DNA from: Coriobacteriaceae bacterium EMTCatB1
GTDB taxonomy: Bacteria > Actinomycetota > Coriobacteriia > Anaerosomatales > Anaerosomataceae
Assembly (NCBI GenBank): GCA_001950395.1
Contig: BDLO01000001.1
Location: 595,979 to 659,978, forward strand
Direction: 5' to 3'
Length of the DNA: 64,000 nucleotides
Shown here: piece by piece, positions 26,201 through 34,983 of the stretch
How positions within the stretch are numbered: position 1 is the stretch's first letter
How the letters are laid out: every line of letters begins with the position of its first letter
The notes under the pieces: generated by a model
What the model was told of the DNA's origin: nothing
Databases searched by the model: none
The model's input: only the letters and a program-made list of their open reading frames with translations
Made by a program: the position numbers and the translations under genes

Positions 26201-26846
26201 CAAGCGCATGGCGGACTTGGGGCCCGTCAACCCCGTCGCCGTCGAGGAGTTCGAGGCCCTCAAGCGGCGCCGGGAGTTCCTCGCCGCCCAGCTCGACGAC
26301 CTTCTGGCGTCTCGCAAGGCGCTGCAGAAGGTGGTGGCCGCGATCGACCGCAAGATGCGCGACCGCTTCCTGGAGACCTTCGAGCTCGTGGACAAGCACT
26401 TCCAAGACGTGTTCACGGTGCTCTTCCCGGGCGGTTCCGCGTCACTGTCGCTCACCGACCCCGACGATCCCGAGAACACCGGCGTCGAGGTCGTGGCGCA
26501 ACCGAAGGGCAAGCGGCTGCAGAAGATGTCGCTTCTGTCCGGCGGCGAGAAGTCGCTCACGGCGCTCGCCCTGCTCTTCGCGCTGTACCGGACCCGGCCG
26601 TGCCCGTTCTACATCCTCGACGAGGTCGAGGCCGCGTTGGACGACACCAACCTGCGGCGGTTCATCTCGTTCGTCGACAGCATGAGATCGCACACCCAGT
26701 TCATCATCGTGACCCATCAGCGGCGCACGATGGAGATGGCCGACGTCTTGTACGGCGTCTCCATGCAGGCGGACGGCGTGAGCAAGGTCGTGAGCCAGAA
26801 GCTCGATCAAGCCGTGCGCACGGCGGCAGCGGAGGCGCTGGCGTGA
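23298..26846 (+). CDS. smc: Chromosome partition protein Smc
   Basis: This 1182 aa condensin ATPase organises and segregates chromosomes with ScpA and ScpB. Head motifs are Walker A GPNGSGKSNISDAV, the signature LLSGGEKSLTALALLFA and Walker B FYILDEVEAALDD. Two long coiled coils (about 170-500 and 670-1010) flank a hinge near 510-660. The start is TTG at 23298, supported by GGAAGG six bases upstream and the family N-terminus (YLKSITLKGFKSFADRT). Length is typical. The stop overlaps ftsY. Confidence 0.97.
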   Translation: MYLKSITLKGFKSFADRTRLVLEPGVSVIVGPNGSGKSNISDAVLWALGEQSAKSLRGNAMEDVIFAGSSARQPVGVAEVDLVLDNADGTLPLEFSEITITRRMFRNGESEYLLNQSPVRLMDVQELLHDTGLGKDTPSIISQGRLDEVLNSKPEDRRALIEEAAGVLKHKRRKDRALRRLVSMDVHVDRIRDVLAEIDRQLRPLERQASKAAEHRELVEKLREIEIGLAVADLKDLQQQWEAAEKREREHDAEVELARYRLAEKERELQKFQSLLEEKGLFVGDLSEQRRRLQSVLERLNSGLLLLEEKGKNLVERLSELRQKIHVSESRLQARSAELEQIAEERAVTDARLAALYSQLNDLRKAAEAAKKERMAAEDSLSAALGEQRRVRKEVEEARAELAKLQQALSAFTLERDMLAERMAALREQRTALAQTLSARRERVDALAARLERTRKEAVLAESDVDKRVRLVESKRAALEERRSRLSDVRAELKALEEIDRAFEAASPGLAWLLQEQHRTPEVLGPLADLIAVDEEYERLVEHALGSDMFAVALSTRDVLGSLVARLAGDGVGEYSLVPVDVEPLSCPDGPGAPLLDVIRVSDERASGAVAALLGDIRVLDSAEEALASAKTHPVCRYATRDGLIVWPSGKVCSGPQASQDAQVLSRKRRIAELVDEVAAAESAVGEAEAELVAAEEALSAAQQDLLELSQAIATLTADTTAAREEIGRLEQSIADIDAEGARIDLRLRQIEERSVKDRPLERQLEETIERGSARIEELEEIAAVRRDERDARFREESDLAAKLSECQVEIAAVSERQVHLKRRYSATIAELEELERLLEQSRQTEAALEILRERVQPLHELYTLLLDRAEHWAARLRDRARFEQADSESLRTTIHEAQQAVRDAQAVIDELSERTAEVRVEKAQLELKVKAAAARIVEELGVPLELALATEPPEDRAAAADAAARLRKRMADLGPVNPVAVEEFEALKRRREFLAAQLDDLLASRKALQKVVAAIDRKMRDRFLETFELVDKHFQDVFTVLFPGGSASLSLTDPDDPENTGVEVVAQPKGKRLQKMSLLSGGEKSLTALALLFALYRTRPCPFYILDEVEAALDDTNLRRFISFVDSMRSHTQFIIVTHQRRTMEMADVLYGVSMQADGVSKVVSQKLDQAVRTAAAEALA

Positions 26847-27760
26847 GCGCGGCGTGGTTCGACCGGCTTTCTGCGGGGTTGACGCGGAGCCGCGATGCGA
26901 TCCAGTCGAGGCTCGCATCAGTGGCGGGCCGCTCGCGTGCGCTCGACGACGGCTTCTTCGAAGGCGTCGAAGAGGCGCTGATCGCTGCCGACGTCGGAGC
27001 GGCTGCGTCTGCAGAGCTCGTGGACGCTCTCCGCGCAGCAGCACGCAAGCAGAAGATCCAGGACCCGGACGGCGCGATCGCTGAGCTCGTCGAGCTCGTC
27101 GCGGCCGAGTTCCCGCCGCCTGGCGCGGATCCGCTCGCAGAGACACCTGCGGTCTTGCTGCTGGTCGGCGTCAACGGCAGCGGGAAGACGACGACGGCCG
27201 GCAAGCTGGCCAACGAGGCGCGCCAGGCCGGCCGCGCCGTGGTCATCGCGTCCGCTGACACCTACCGAGCGGCCGCGATCGAGCAGCTGCGCGTCTGGGC
27301 CGAGCGGAGCGGAGCCCACGTCGTCGAGAGGGAGCGTGGCGCCGATCCCGCTTCCGTCGCATTCGACGCCGTCGCGTACGGCGATGCGACGGGCGCTGAC
27401 TTCGTCATCGTCGATACGGCTGGACGGCTTCACACCTCGAAAGACCTCATGGAGGAGCTGAAGAAGGTCGACCGGGTCGTTCGGAAGCGCGCCGCAGCGC
27501 CGGTGAAGTCGCTTCTGGTGATCGACGCCACAGCCGGTCAGAACGCCCTCCAGCAAGCGCGCGAATTCCACGCGGCGTTAGGGCTCGACGGCGTCATCCT
27601 CACGAAGCTGGACGGCACCGCGAAAGGCGGCATCGTCGTCGCGGTGGCCCGCGAGCTCGGTGTGCCGATCGTCCGGATCGGGGTGGGGGAGGCGCTCGAA
27701 GACATGCACGCGTTCGACGCCCGCGAGTTCGCGCGAGCCCTCATCGGCGCGTCCGCCTGA
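26843..27760 (+). CDS. ftsY: Signal recognition particle receptor FtsY
   Basis: This 305 aa SRP GTPase docks the SRP-ribosome complex at the membrane. It has a short N domain, then the G domain: VGVNGSGKTTTAGKLA, the ADTYRAAA loop, DTAGRLH, and TKLDGTAKGG, with the C-terminal GVGEALEDM motif. There is almost no acidic A domain, so membrane contact probably uses the N-terminal helix. The GTG at 26843 overlaps the smc stop and follows GGAGG. The ylxM gene that often separates ftsY and ffh in Firmicutes is absent. Confidence 0.96.
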   Translation: MSAAWFDRLSAGLTRSRDAIQSRLASVAGRSRALDDGFFEGVEEALIAADVGAAASAELVDALRAAARKQKIQDPDGAIAELVELVAAEFPPPGADPLAETPAVLLLVGVNGSGKTTTAGKLANEARQAGRAVVIASADTYRAAAIEQLRVWAERSGAHVVERERGADPASVAFDAVAYGDATGADFVIVDTAGRLHTSKDLMEELKKVDRVVRKRAAAPVKSLLVIDATAGQNALQQAREFHAALGLDGVILTKLDGTAKGGIVVAVARELGVPIVRIGVGEALEDMHAFDAREFARALIGASA

Positions 27761-27782
27761 ACGGGAAGGACTGCCAAGCACC

Positions 27783-29132
27783 ATGTTCCAGAATCTTACT
27801 GAGCGGTTGACGGCCATCTTCGACCGGCTGAAGAACCGGGGCGCGCTCACCGAGGCCGACGTCGACGCCGCGCTGCGCGAGGTCCGGCTCGCGCTGCTCG
27901 AGGCCGACGTGAACTTCAGAGTCGTGAAGGAGTTCCTCGCACGGGTGCGCGAGCGAGCGGTCGGCGCCGACGTGCTCAGCAGCCTGACTCCTGGCCAGAT
28001 GGTCGTGAAGATCGTCCTGGAGGAGCTCACCGCGCTCATCGGGGGCGCTCGCGCCGAGCTCGTCCTCTCAGGACGGATCCCGAACGTCATCGTGCTCGTC
28101 GGTCTGCAGGGCTCCGGCAAGACGACGGCGGCAGCCAAGCTCGCCCTTCACCTCAAGTCGAAGGGCCGCCACCCGCTGCTCGTCGCGTGCGACGTCTACC
28201 GGCCTGCGGCCGCCGACCAGCTGCAGACGCTCGGCGCGGAGATCGGCGTTCCTGTGCACCGGCAGGACGGCGCAGACCCTGTCACCATCGCCACGCAGTC
28301 TATCCGCGTCGCGAAGGACAGACTGCGCGACGTGGTCATCATCGACACCGCAGGACGCCTGCACGTCGACGAGCAGATGATGGACGAGGCCGCACGCATC
28401 GTGAAAGCGGTGTCACCGGACGCCGTCTTGATGGTGGTCGACGCCATGACCGGCCAAGACGCAGTGAACGCGGCCGCGGCGTTCCTCGACCGCGTGTCGT
28501 TCGACGGCGTCGTGATCACGAAGCTCGACGGCGACGCCCGTGGCGGCGCGGCGCTCTCCGTCAAGGCGGTCACCGGCAAGCCCATCATCTTCGCCAGCAC
28601 AGGCGAGAAGCTCGACGCTCTGGAACCGTTCCGGCCGGATGCCATGGCGAGACGCATCCTCGGCATGGGCGACGTCGTCGGGCTCATCGACAAGGCGCAG
28701 GCGGCATTCAACGAGGAGCAGGCCCGCAAGGCGGAAGAGCGACTGAAGGCGGGGACCTTCACGCTCGACGACTTCCTCGATCAGCTCCGCTCGGTCAAGA
28801 AGATGGGTCCCCTCAAGGACGTCCTTCAGATGCTGCCCGGCGCTGCCAAGCTTCCTAAAGACTTCGAGGTCGACGAGGGCGCGCTCAAGCGCACGGAGGC
28901 GATCATCACCTCGATGACGAAGACCGAGCGGGCGAGACCGCAGATCATCAACGGTTCACGCCGCCAGCGCATCGCAGCAGGCGCGGGCGTGACCGTCTTC
29001 GAGGTGAACCAGGTCCTCAAGCAGTACCACGAGGCCCAACGGCTCGTGAAACGCATCGCGGCCATGCAGGCGCAAGGCAAGAAGGGAAAGCGGATGCCAC
29101 GACTGCCCGGAGGCTTCGGATTCCCCGGGTGA
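27783..29132 (+). CDS. ffh: Signal recognition particle protein Ffh
   Basis: This 449 aa SRP54 GTPase binds signal peptides and SRP RNA. Its domains are N (1-90), G (VGLQGSGKTTAAAKLA, DVYRPAA, DTAGRLH, TKLDGDARGG) and M (about 325-430). The M domain includes the RNA-binding NGSRRQRIAAGAG motif and a basic C-terminus. The ATG at 27783 has GGAAGGA about 12 bases upstream, a long spacing. No SRP RNA gene was recognised in the window. Confidence 0.97.
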   Translation: MFQNLTERLTAIFDRLKNRGALTEADVDAALREVRLALLEADVNFRVVKEFLARVRERAVGADVLSSLTPGQMVVKIVLEELTALIGGARAELVLSGRIPNVIVLVGLQGSGKTTAAAKLALHLKSKGRHPLLVACDVYRPAAADQLQTLGAEIGVPVHRQDGADPVTIATQSIRVAKDRLRDVVIIDTAGRLHVDEQMMDEAARIVKAVSPDAVLMVVDAMTGQDAVNAAAAFLDRVSFDGVVITKLDGDARGGAALSVKAVTGKPIIFASTGEKLDALEPFRPDAMARRILGMGDVVGLIDKAQAAFNEEQARKAEERLKAGTFTLDDFLDQLRSVKKMGPLKDVLQMLPGAAKLPKDFEVDEGALKRTEAIITSMTKTERARPQIINGSRRQRIAAGAGVTVFEVNQVLKQYHEAQRLVKRIAAMQAQGKKGKRMPRLPGGFGFPG

Positions 29133-29155
29133 AGGACGACGGCCCGCTGGGTTCT

Positions 29156-29184
29156 TTGACCCTGTGGGAACCGTGTCGTATCAT
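29156..29184 (+). promoter_or_regulatory. Sigma-A-type promoter for the rpsP operon
   Basis: TTGACC (29156-29161), a 17-base spacer and TATCAT (29179-29184) form the best consensus promoter in the window. It lies 57 bases upstream of the rpsP start and would drive rpsP-khpA-rimM-trmD. Confidence 0.75.
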
Positions 29185-29241
29185 TGGTCGCTGCTCTTGT
29201 CCACAGAAGGCGGCGTTGCCGCTTGACACGGAGGTGAACTG

Positions 29242-29643
29242 TTGGCTGTCAAGATCCGTCTCGCTCGTGCTGGCGCAAAGAAGGCCCCCTTCTACCGCGT
29301 GGTCGCCGCGGACTCCCGCGCTCCTCGTGACGGCCGTTTCATCGAGATCCTCGGCCGCTACAACCCGCGCACGAAGCCCTCGACCGTCGAGATCGACCTC
29401 GAGAAGGTCGACGCGTGGCTGAAGAAGGGCGCACAGCCGACCGAGACTGCCGCGAAACTGATCGCCATCGCGCGCGGCGAGAAGACGTACTCTCCGAAGC
29501 CGGAGCGCAAGCCGGCTGAAGCTGCTCCGAAGGCCGAGGAGGAGCCGGCCGCTGCGGCCGCCGATGAGCCCGCAGCCGAGGCCGAGGAGCCGAGCGCTGA
29601 GGCCGAGACCGCAGACGAGCCCGCCGCCGAAGAGGCAGAGTAG
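29242..29643 (+). CDS. rpsP: 30S ribosomal protein bS16 with a long acidic C-terminal tail
   Basis: This 133 aa protein has a normal bS16 core in residues 1-85 ([23 protein letters not shown] at the start, here cited in part: [11 protein letters not shown]; then [13 protein letters not shown]). From about residue 90 it runs on with roughly 45 residues made almost only of Ala, Glu, Pro and Asp. The start is TTG at 29242 with GGAGGTGAAC upstream. Typical bS16 is 80-90 aa; tails of this kind occur in some actinobacteria. The tail is probably disordered, with unknown role. Confidence 0.93.
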   Translation: MAVKIRLARAGAKKAPFYRVVAADSRAPRDGRFIEILGRYNPRTKPSTVEIDLEKVDAWLKKGAQPTETAAKLIAIARGEKTYSPKPERKPAEAAPKAEEEPAAAAADEPAAEAEEPSAEAETADEPAAEEAE

Positions 29644-29645
29644 GC

Positions 29646-29894
29646 ATGCCGGACACGGTCGACATCGACGGGCTGGTGGCGTACCTCGTCTCCTCGCTCG
29701 TCGATCACCCGGAAGACGTCCGCATCGAGAAGCGCCAGTCCGATCGAGGCGTCGTCTACGAGGTGAGCACGAATCCCGAGGACGTGGGCAAGGTGATCGG
29801 CCGCCAAGGCAGGGTCATCAAGGCGATGCGGACGCTCGTGCGTGCTGCGGCGTCGCTCACCGGGTCTGACGCCACCGTGGAGGTGCTGGACTAG
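29646..29894 (+). CDS. khpA: KH-domain RNA-binding protein KhpA
   Basis: This 82 aa protein is a single KH domain with the GRQG loop in GKVIGRQGRVIKAMRTL. It matches the YlqC/KhpA family, which binds RNA with its partner KhpB and affects cell division and envelope growth in some Gram-positives. It starts two bases after the rpsP stop and is followed closely by rimM, the standard rpsP-khpA-rimM-trmD order. Purines upstream lie inside the rpsP tail codons. Confidence 0.93.
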   Translation: MPDTVDIDGLVAYLVSSLVDHPEDVRIEKRQSDRGVVYEVSTNPEDVGKVIGRQGRVIKAMRTLVRAAASLTGSDATVEVLD

Positions 29895-29898
29895 GCAG

Positions 29899-30420
29899 AT
29901 GGACGCCTCGCCGTTCACAGCCGTCGCGCGGATCCTGAAGACGCACGGTCTTGACGGCGAGGTGAACGCTGCCTTGTTGGTGCGCTGTTTGGAGCCAGCC
30001 GCTCTGCAGGCGGCAGACGTTTGGCCGGTGCCTCCGAAGGGGGCTCCGCGCCCGCTGCACGTATCGGGGATCCGAGGCTGGGACGAAACCTCGTGCGTCC
30101 TCGCTTTCGAGGAGGTCACCGACGTCGCCACGGCGAAATGCCTCGTCGGCACGCTGCTCTTGATGCGAGCGGACGACCTGCCGGAGACGCTGGAGAGCAC
30201 AGTCGAGGACGTGATCGGATTCGAGGTCGTCGACACCACGAGAGGATCTCTGGGCTCGATCGTTGACGTGATCGTCACAGGTGCGAACGACGTGTGGGTC
30301 GTCCGTGGACCGTTCGGAGAGGTGCTCGTGCCTGTCATCGACGACGTGGTCCTGTCTGTGGATCACGCGCAGCGCACAGCACGAGTGAGCCTGCTGCCAG
30401 GGCTCATAGACGAGGACTGA
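29899..30420 (+). CDS. rimM: Ribosome maturation factor RimM
   Basis: This 173 aa protein assists assembly of the 30S head around uS19. It has the RimM N-terminal barrel ([15 protein letters not shown]) and a C-terminal PRC-barrel with [17 protein letters not shown] and a late LVPVIDDVV segment. The ATG at 29899 lies four bases after the khpA stop. No strong ribosome-binding site precedes it, so coupling to khpA is likely. The next gene begins one base after its stop. Confidence 0.92.
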   Translation: MDASPFTAVARILKTHGLDGEVNAALLVRCLEPAALQAADVWPVPPKGAPRPLHVSGIRGWDETSCVLAFEEVTDVATAKCLVGTLLLMRADDLPETLESTVEDVIGFEVVDTTRGSLGSIVDVIVTGANDVWVVRGPFGEVLVPVIDDVVLSVDHAQRTARVSLLPGLIDED

Positions 30421-30421
30421 C

Positions 30422-31183
30422 ATGCGGATCGACATCGTGAGCATATTCCCCGAAATCTTCGAGCCGGTGCTCGGTGGCTCCATGCTGGGCATCGCTCAGG
30501 ACAGGGGTGCAGTCGAGTTCTTCGTCCACGACCTTCGCACCTGGACCGATGACAAGCACCGCACCACTGACGACTATCCCTTCGGCGGCGGGCCCGGCAT
30601 GGTGATGAAACCCGAGCCGCTGTTCCGCGCCGTCCGCACGCTGGCCGCCGCCGATCCTCGGCAGCCCTTCGTCGTGCTGACCTGCCCGCAGGGCAGGCGG
30701 CTCGACCAGCGGCTCGTCGAAGAGCTGGCCGCGAAGGATCGTCTGCTCATCCTCTGCGGACGCTACGAAGGCGTGGACGAGCGCGTGCGGGACATCGTCG
30801 ACCTCGAAATCTCGATCGGCGACTACGTCCTCACGGGGGGCGAGCTGCCTGCCATGGTGATCGTCGATGCCGTGACGCGGCTTCAGCCAGGCGTCCTCGC
30901 GTCACCGGCATCCGCCCAGGAGGAGTCGTTCTCGTGGGGACTCTTGGAGTACCCGCAGTACACGCGCCCTGCGTCCTTCGAGGGCCGCGACGTCCCGGAG
31001 ATACTGCTCAGTGGCGACCACAAGCGCATCGCCGAGTGGCGGCGGCTCGAAGCCATCCGGCGCACCGCGCTGCGCAGGCCCGATCTGCTTCAGACCGCCA
31101 GTCTCACAGACGAGGAGCGCGCCTTCGCTGAGCGCGTGATAGCCGAAACCGCCCAGGATGACGAGGAGATCCATCGTGACTGA
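30422..31183 (+). CDS. trmD: tRNA (guanine37-N1)-methyltransferase TrmD
   Basis: This 253 aa SPOUT methyltransferase makes m1G37 in tRNAs, which prevents frameshifting. It shows the [13 protein letters not shown] start, the [17 protein letters not shown] substrate loop, [11 protein letters not shown], and the knot region [15 protein letters not shown]. Length fits the family. It starts one base after the rimM stop and overlaps lepB by eight bases. Confidence 0.97.
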   Translation: MRIDIVSIFPEIFEPVLGGSMLGIAQDRGAVEFFVHDLRTWTDDKHRTTDDYPFGGGPGMVMKPEPLFRAVRTLAAADPRQPFVVLTCPQGRRLDQRLVEELAAKDRLLILCGRYEGVDERVRDIVDLEISIGDYVLTGGELPAMVIVDAVTRLQPGVLASPASAQEESFSWGLLEYPQYTRPASFEGRDVPEILLSGDHKRIAEWRRLEAIRRTALRRPDLLQTASLTDEERAFAERVIAETAQDDEEIHRD

Positions 31184-31826
31184 GAACACCGATACGGCCG
31201 CACCGTACGAGCCCGAGAGCGACGCCGTGGTCGATGTGGTCGCCTCTGCACAGATGCCAGCCGAGGCTTCGGTGGCAGAGGTCGGCTCGACCGAGGACGC
31301 GGAGCACCAGTCCTTCGGACGCTGGCTTCTCGAGCTCGTCGTGATGGTCGCGATCGCCTTCGCGCTCGCGACGGTCGTACGCGCCTACGTCGTGCAGCCG
31401 TACGTCATCCCTTCCGGCTCGATGATACCGACCATCGAGATCCAGGAGCGCGTGCTCGCGAACAAGTTCATCTACCGCTTCGAGAAGCCCAAGCCAGGAG
31501 ACATCGTCGTCTTGGACGACCCGACAGGAAGCGTGCCCACCCTCATCAAACGAGTGGTCGCCGTCGAGGGCCAGACGATCGACATCGAGGACGGCTCCGT
31601 CATCGTAGACGGCAAGCGGCTCGACGAGCCGTACACCCACGGGAAGCGCACTGAGCCGGGCCCGGTCCCGTTGCCGTTGACGATCCCGAAGGGATACGTC
31701 TGGGTGATGGGGGACAACCGTCCCAACAGCAGTGACTCGCGCGTCTTCGGGCCTGTCCCGATGCGTTCGATACACGGCAAGGCCGTGCTGCGCATCTGGC
31801 CGCTGTCGCGCATCGCGCCGCTATAA
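31176..31826 (+). CDS. lepB: Signal peptidase I
   Basis: This 216 aa membrane serine protease removes signal peptides from exported proteins. An acidic cytoplasmic tail of about 45 residues precedes one membrane segment (about 50-72). The catalytic Ser is in [10 protein letters not shown] and the general-base Lys in [10 protein letters not shown]; the [11 protein letters not shown] box is also present. The GTG at 31176 is preferred to an ATG at 31158 because GAGGAG lies eight bases upstream of it. The gene sits between trmD and rplS, a position that differs from both Firmicutes and mycobacteria. Confidence 0.93.
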   Translation: MTENTDTAAPYEPESDAVVDVVASAQMPAEASVAEVGSTEDAEHQSFGRWLLELVVMVAIAFALATVVRAYVVQPYVIPSGSMIPTIEIQERVLANKFIYRFEKPKPGDIVVLDDPTGSVPTLIKRVVAVEGQTIDIEDGSVIVDGKRLDEPYTHGKRTEPGPVPLPLTIPKGYVWVMGDNRPNSSDSRVFGPVPMRSIHGKAVLRIWPLSRIAPL

Positions 31827-31841
31827 GACGCCTGTGACCCG

Positions 31842-31871
31842 TTGCGTCGTGGAGAGCTGCTGGTCTATACT
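31842..31871 (+). promoter_or_regulatory. Candidate promoter for rplS
   Basis: TTGCGT (31842-31847), an 18-base spacer and TATACT (31866-31871) lie 54 bases before rplS. It would give rplS transcription independent of the trmD-lepB unit. Confidence 0.55.
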
Positions 31872-31924
31872 TCATCGCCGTGTCTTAGAACCGGACGGAC
31901 CACTGACCTAGGAATAGGAAGACC

Positions 31925-32266
31925 ATGAACAGGATCCGCGCCATCGAAGCGCAGCAGATGCGAGACGACATACCGGAGTTCGGCGTCGGCGACACCGTGA
32001 AAGTGAGCTACAAGGTCGTCGAAGGCAACCGCGAGCGCGTGCAGCCGTTCCAGGGCGTCGTCATCCGTCGTCACGGTTCGGGCGCTCGTGAGACCTTCAC
32101 CGTTCGCAAGGTTTCCTTCGCGGTGGGCGTCGAGCGGACGTTCCCGGTGCACTCGCCGAAGATCGTGAAGCTCGAGGTCATCTCGCGCGGCAAGGTCCGC
32201 CGGTCGAAGCTGTACTACCTGCGCGACAAGGTCGGCAAAGCCGCTCGCATCAAGGAACGTCGCTAA
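31925..32266 (+). CDS. rplS: 50S ribosomal protein bL19
   Basis: This 113 aa protein matches bL19 along its whole length: [20 protein letters not shown], a [14 protein letters not shown] segment, [16 protein letters not shown] and a basic [18 protein letters not shown] end. The ATG at 31925 follows a purine-rich AATAGGAAGA. bL19 sits at the 30S-50S interface. A good intrinsic terminator follows. Confidence 0.97.
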   Translation: MNRIRAIEAQQMRDDIPEFGVGDTVKVSYKVVEGNRERVQPFQGVVIRRHGSGARETFTVRKVSFAVGVERTFPVHSPKIVKLEVISRGKVRRSKLYYLRDKVGKAARIKERR

Positions 32267-32287
32267 GAGCTGCACCCGCGCCACAAG

Positions 32288-32321
32288 GGACCGCTCGTAT
32301 CACGGGCGGTCCTTTCGTCTT
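32288..32321 (+). terminator. Intrinsic terminator after rplS
   Basis: GGACCGCTCG (32288-32297), loop TATCA, CGGGCGGTCC (32303-32312) forms a ten-pair stem with one G-U pair. TTTCGTCTT follows directly, a classic arrangement. It separates the rplS transcript from rnhB. Confidence 0.8.
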
Positions 32322-32377
32322 CCGGGCTATACTGCTGCCGTACTCATCGGCGGAGGCAGCGAGTCGTTGGAGGTGCG

Positions 32378-33025
32378 ATGCCGCGGGCTGCAGGAGCGGA
32401 CCGAACGCCCGCGTCGTGCGGCGCTTTCCTCGATCCGTGCGAGGAGTTCCAGATCGACCCTGCGTGCCTCATCGCGGGGATCGACGAGGTGGGGCGCGGC
32501 GCGCTCGCCGGACCCGTGACTGCCGCTGCGGTGGTTCTGCCGCACGGAGTCGAGATTCCGGGACTCGCCGACTCCAAGACGATCCCGCCCAAACGTCGCG
32601 AGCAAGTGGCAGCCGCGATCCGCACCGCCGCCGTCGCGATATCCATCGCCCATATGGAGCCCGCAACGATAGACTCTCTCGGCATCGCTGAGGCCACCAG
32701 GCAAGCCATGTTGCGCGCTCTGGCCGGTTTGCGGCCTGCTCCGGACATCGCTCTCGTGGACGGGCTCCCGGTCGATCTTTCCATCGAATCGCGCGGCATC
32801 GTGAAGGGGGACTCACTTGTCGCCGCGATCGCCGCCGCATCGGTCGTTGCAAAGGTCGAGCGCGACCGGCTCATGGCCACCCTCGACGAAGCCCACCCTG
32901 GGTACGGCTTCGCTGTCCACAAGGGTTACGGCACCCCTGAGCACCTCGACGCGCTGGAGCGACTTGGGCCGTGCGCCGCTCACCGGCTATCCTTCGCCCC
33001 GTGCTCGCAGCGCCGGCTGTTCTAG
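32378..33025 (+). CDS. rnhB: Ribonuclease HII
   Basis: This 215 aa enzyme removes ribonucleotides and RNA from DNA-RNA hybrids. The signature IAGIDEVGRGALAGPV carries the first catalytic Asp and Glu. DSKTIPPKRRE, VDGLPVD and the late HKGYGTPEHL segment complete the family pattern. GGAGG lies upstream of the ATG at 32378. A TATACT -10-like element at 32328-32333 may provide a promoter. About 30 N-terminal residues precede the RNase core. Confidence 0.94.
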   Translation: MPRAAGADRTPASCGAFLDPCEEFQIDPACLIAGIDEVGRGALAGPVTAAAVVLPHGVEIPGLADSKTIPPKRREQVAAAIRTAAVAISIAHMEPATIDSLGIAEATRQAMLRALAGLRPAPDIALVDGLPVDLSIESRGIVKGDSLVAAIAAASVVAKVERDRLMATLDEAHPGYGFAVHKGYGTPEHLDALERLGPCAAHRLSFAPCSQRRLF

Positions 33026-33028
33026 GGT

Positions 33029-33052
33029 CGCCCCGCGCACGCGGGCGTTTCC
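33029..33052 (+). terminator. Possible terminator after rnhB
   Basis: CGCCC and GGGCG, with an inner GC/GC pair and one bulge, form a small hairpin three bases after the rnhB stop, followed by TTTCC. It is weaker than the rplS terminator. The rest of the 108-base gap to yraN shows no other clear signal. Confidence 0.42.
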
Positions 33053-33133
33053 GCTCCCATACTTCGTCGGATAAGGAACTGCTTCGATGCTGGTAAGCGC
33101 CGTCTGCCATCGTGCGACTCGGAGGTGGTCCCG

Positions 33134-33499
33134 ATGGACAGGCGAGAGCTGGCTCGACGCGGTGAAGACGCCGCGGCGGCGTTCTTGGAACGCGTTGGAA
33201 TGACGGTCGTCGAACGGAATTGGCGGTGCCCGGCAGGGGAGGCGGACATCATCGCGCTCGACGGCGAAGAACTCGTAGTGGTCGAGGTCAAGACCCGCAG
33301 GAGCGAGCGGGCGGGCACGCCCGAGGAGGCCGTGACGCCAGCGAAGCAACACCGCATCGTGCGCCTCGCTCGCGCGTACGCCGCTCAAACCGGCATATCG
33401 CCGCTGCGCGTGCGGTTCGACGTCGTGACGCTCAGGGTCCTGTCGGAGGACCGTGCCCTGCTCAGGCATCTGAGAAACGCGTTCTCTGCGGAGGTCTGA
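33134..33499 (+). CDS. YraN/UPF0102 family putative endonuclease
   Basis: This 121 aa protein matches the UPF0102 (YraN) family with a restriction-endonuclease-like core. The motifs are RRGEDAAAAFL, NWRCPAGEADIIALDGE and VVVEVKTRRS, carrying the D-ExK-type residues. The family accompanies rnhB, comM and dprA in many genomes, suggesting a DNA-processing role; the function is unproven. The ATG at 33134 has GGAGG eight bases upstream. The stop overlaps comM. Confidence 0.88.
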   Translation: MDRRELARRGEDAAAAFLERVGMTVVERNWRCPAGEADIIALDGEELVVVEVKTRRSERAGTPEEAVTPAKQHRIVRLARAYAAQTGISPLRVRFDVVTLRVLSEDRALLRHLRNAFSAEV

Positions 33500-34983
33500 T
33501 GCAGGCGACCGTCATGACCGCCTGCGTGCACGGCGTCGAAGCCCTGCCGGTCGAAGTGCAAGCGGACGTCTCCAACGGGCTCCCTTCGTTCGGCATAGTC
33601 GGCTTGCCCGACACGGCGCTCCAGGAATCTCGCGACCGCGTGAGAAGCGCGATCAGAGAGGCCGGCTTCGAGTTCCCGAACTGTCGCGTCCTGGTGAACC
33701 TAGCGCCTGCGCTGCTCCGAAAGCACGGCACCGGATTCGATCTTCCCATCGCAGCCGCCATCCTCGTCGCGACACGACAGCTCGCGGGCGCCAGCGTCGA
33801 GGGGTCCATCGTGGTCGGCGAGCTCGGGCTAGACGGCTCTGTGCGCGGCGTACACGGGCTTCTTGCATTCGCGCTGGCTGCGCAGAGGACCGGCCTGACG
33901 CTCGTCGGCCCGGTGGGGTTGGACGACGCAGCGAGCGCCGCTGGCGGAGTGCCGTGCAACACCGTCGGCCACCTCAGGGAGCTCAAGACGGGCGCCTCTG
34001 GGGCAGCACCACGAAAGCAGCGGCCGCGTGGCCGCACGCCTTACGTGCCTGACCTAACTGACGTCTCCGGCCAATCTGCAGCGCGACGCGCCCTCGAGAT
34101 CGCCGCCGCGGGAGGCCATAACCTGCTCATGGTCGGACCCCCTGGCTCGGGAAAGACGATGCTCGCGCGCCGCATGCCGGGGATCCTGCCGCCCCTGACG
34201 CCCGAAGAACGTCTGGAGACCGCGCTCATCTACTCCGTCTGCGGGCTCGACGAGCGGCCCGCTCTCGAAGGCGTACGACCCTTCCGGGCGCCGCACCACT
34301 CCTGTTCCGTAGCCGGTCTGACAGGAGGTGGCACTCCACCTCGACCGGGCGAGATGAGCCTGGCGCACAACGGCGTCCTGTTCCTCGACGAGATGCCCCA
34401 GTTCGCACCGTCGGCGCTCCAGTCGTTGCGAGGCCCGCTCGAAGACGGCTCCGTCACGCTCGTGCGCGCGGAGGGCCGCATGACCTTCCCAGCACGCTTC
34501 ACAGTCGTCGCGTCCATGAATCCGTGCCCGTGCGGCTTCTCCGGCGACCGCGAGCGAGCGTGCAGCTGCACGGAGAGCGCGATCGCCCGATATCGTGCGC
34601 GCATCGGCGGGCCGCTCGTCGACCGCATGGATCTCGTCGTGAGAGTAGATAGGCCCGAGCCGCGCTCCATCGTCGCCGCGCAGCCCGGCGAGCCGACTGC
34701 TGCGGTGCGCGATCGCGTCATGGCTGCTCGCGAGCGTGCCTACGCCACGAGAGGGGCTCTCGCCTCTGCGCTCGCCGGCGCAGAACTCCTCACGGCCTGC
34801 CGCTTAGAAGCGAACACGTCCGATCTCTTGGAGCGTGCAGCGAAGATCCACAGCCTCTCAGGCAGAGGCATTACGCGGGTCCTGAGGACTGCGCGCACGA
34901 TCGCCGACCTCGACGGCTCGGATCGCGTCTGCGAGGAGCACTTGCTCGAAGCGTTGTCCTTCCGCATGCAGGAGCACCCATGA
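33499..34983 (+). CDS. comM: ComM/YifB family Mg-chelatase-like ATPase
   Basis: This 494 aa AAA+ protein matches ComM, a hexameric helicase that aids branch migration during natural transformation. An N-terminal domain (1-170; VQADVSNGLPSFGIVGLPD) is followed by a AAA+ core with Walker A GPPGSGKTMLARRMPG, LFLDEMPQFAPSALQSLR and sensor regions, and a C-terminal Mg-chelatase-like part with SGRGITRVLRTARTIADL. The ATG at 33499 overlaps the yraN stop and follows GGAGG. Its stop overlaps dprA, so these DNA-uptake genes are coupled. No other competence genes are visible. Confidence 0.94.
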   Translation: MQATVMTACVHGVEALPVEVQADVSNGLPSFGIVGLPDTALQESRDRVRSAIREAGFEFPNCRVLVNLAPALLRKHGTGFDLPIAAAILVATRQLAGASVEGSIVVGELGLDGSVRGVHGLLAFALAAQRTGLTLVGPVGLDDAASAAGGVPCNTVGHLRELKTGASGAAPRKQRPRGRTPYVPDLTDVSGQSAARRALEIAAAGGHNLLMVGPPGSGKTMLARRMPGILPPLTPEERLETALIYSVCGLDERPALEGVRPFRAPHHSCSVAGLTGGGTPPRPGEMSLAHNGVLFLDEMPQFAPSALQSLRGPLEDGSVTLVRAEGRMTFPARFTVVASMNPCPCGFSGDRERACSCTESAIARYRARIGGPLVDRMDLVVRVDRPEPRSIVAAQPGEPTAAVRDRVMAARERAYATRGALASALAGAELLTACRLEANTSDLLERAAKIHSLSGRGITRVLRTARTIADLDGSDRVCEEHLLEALSFRMQEHP

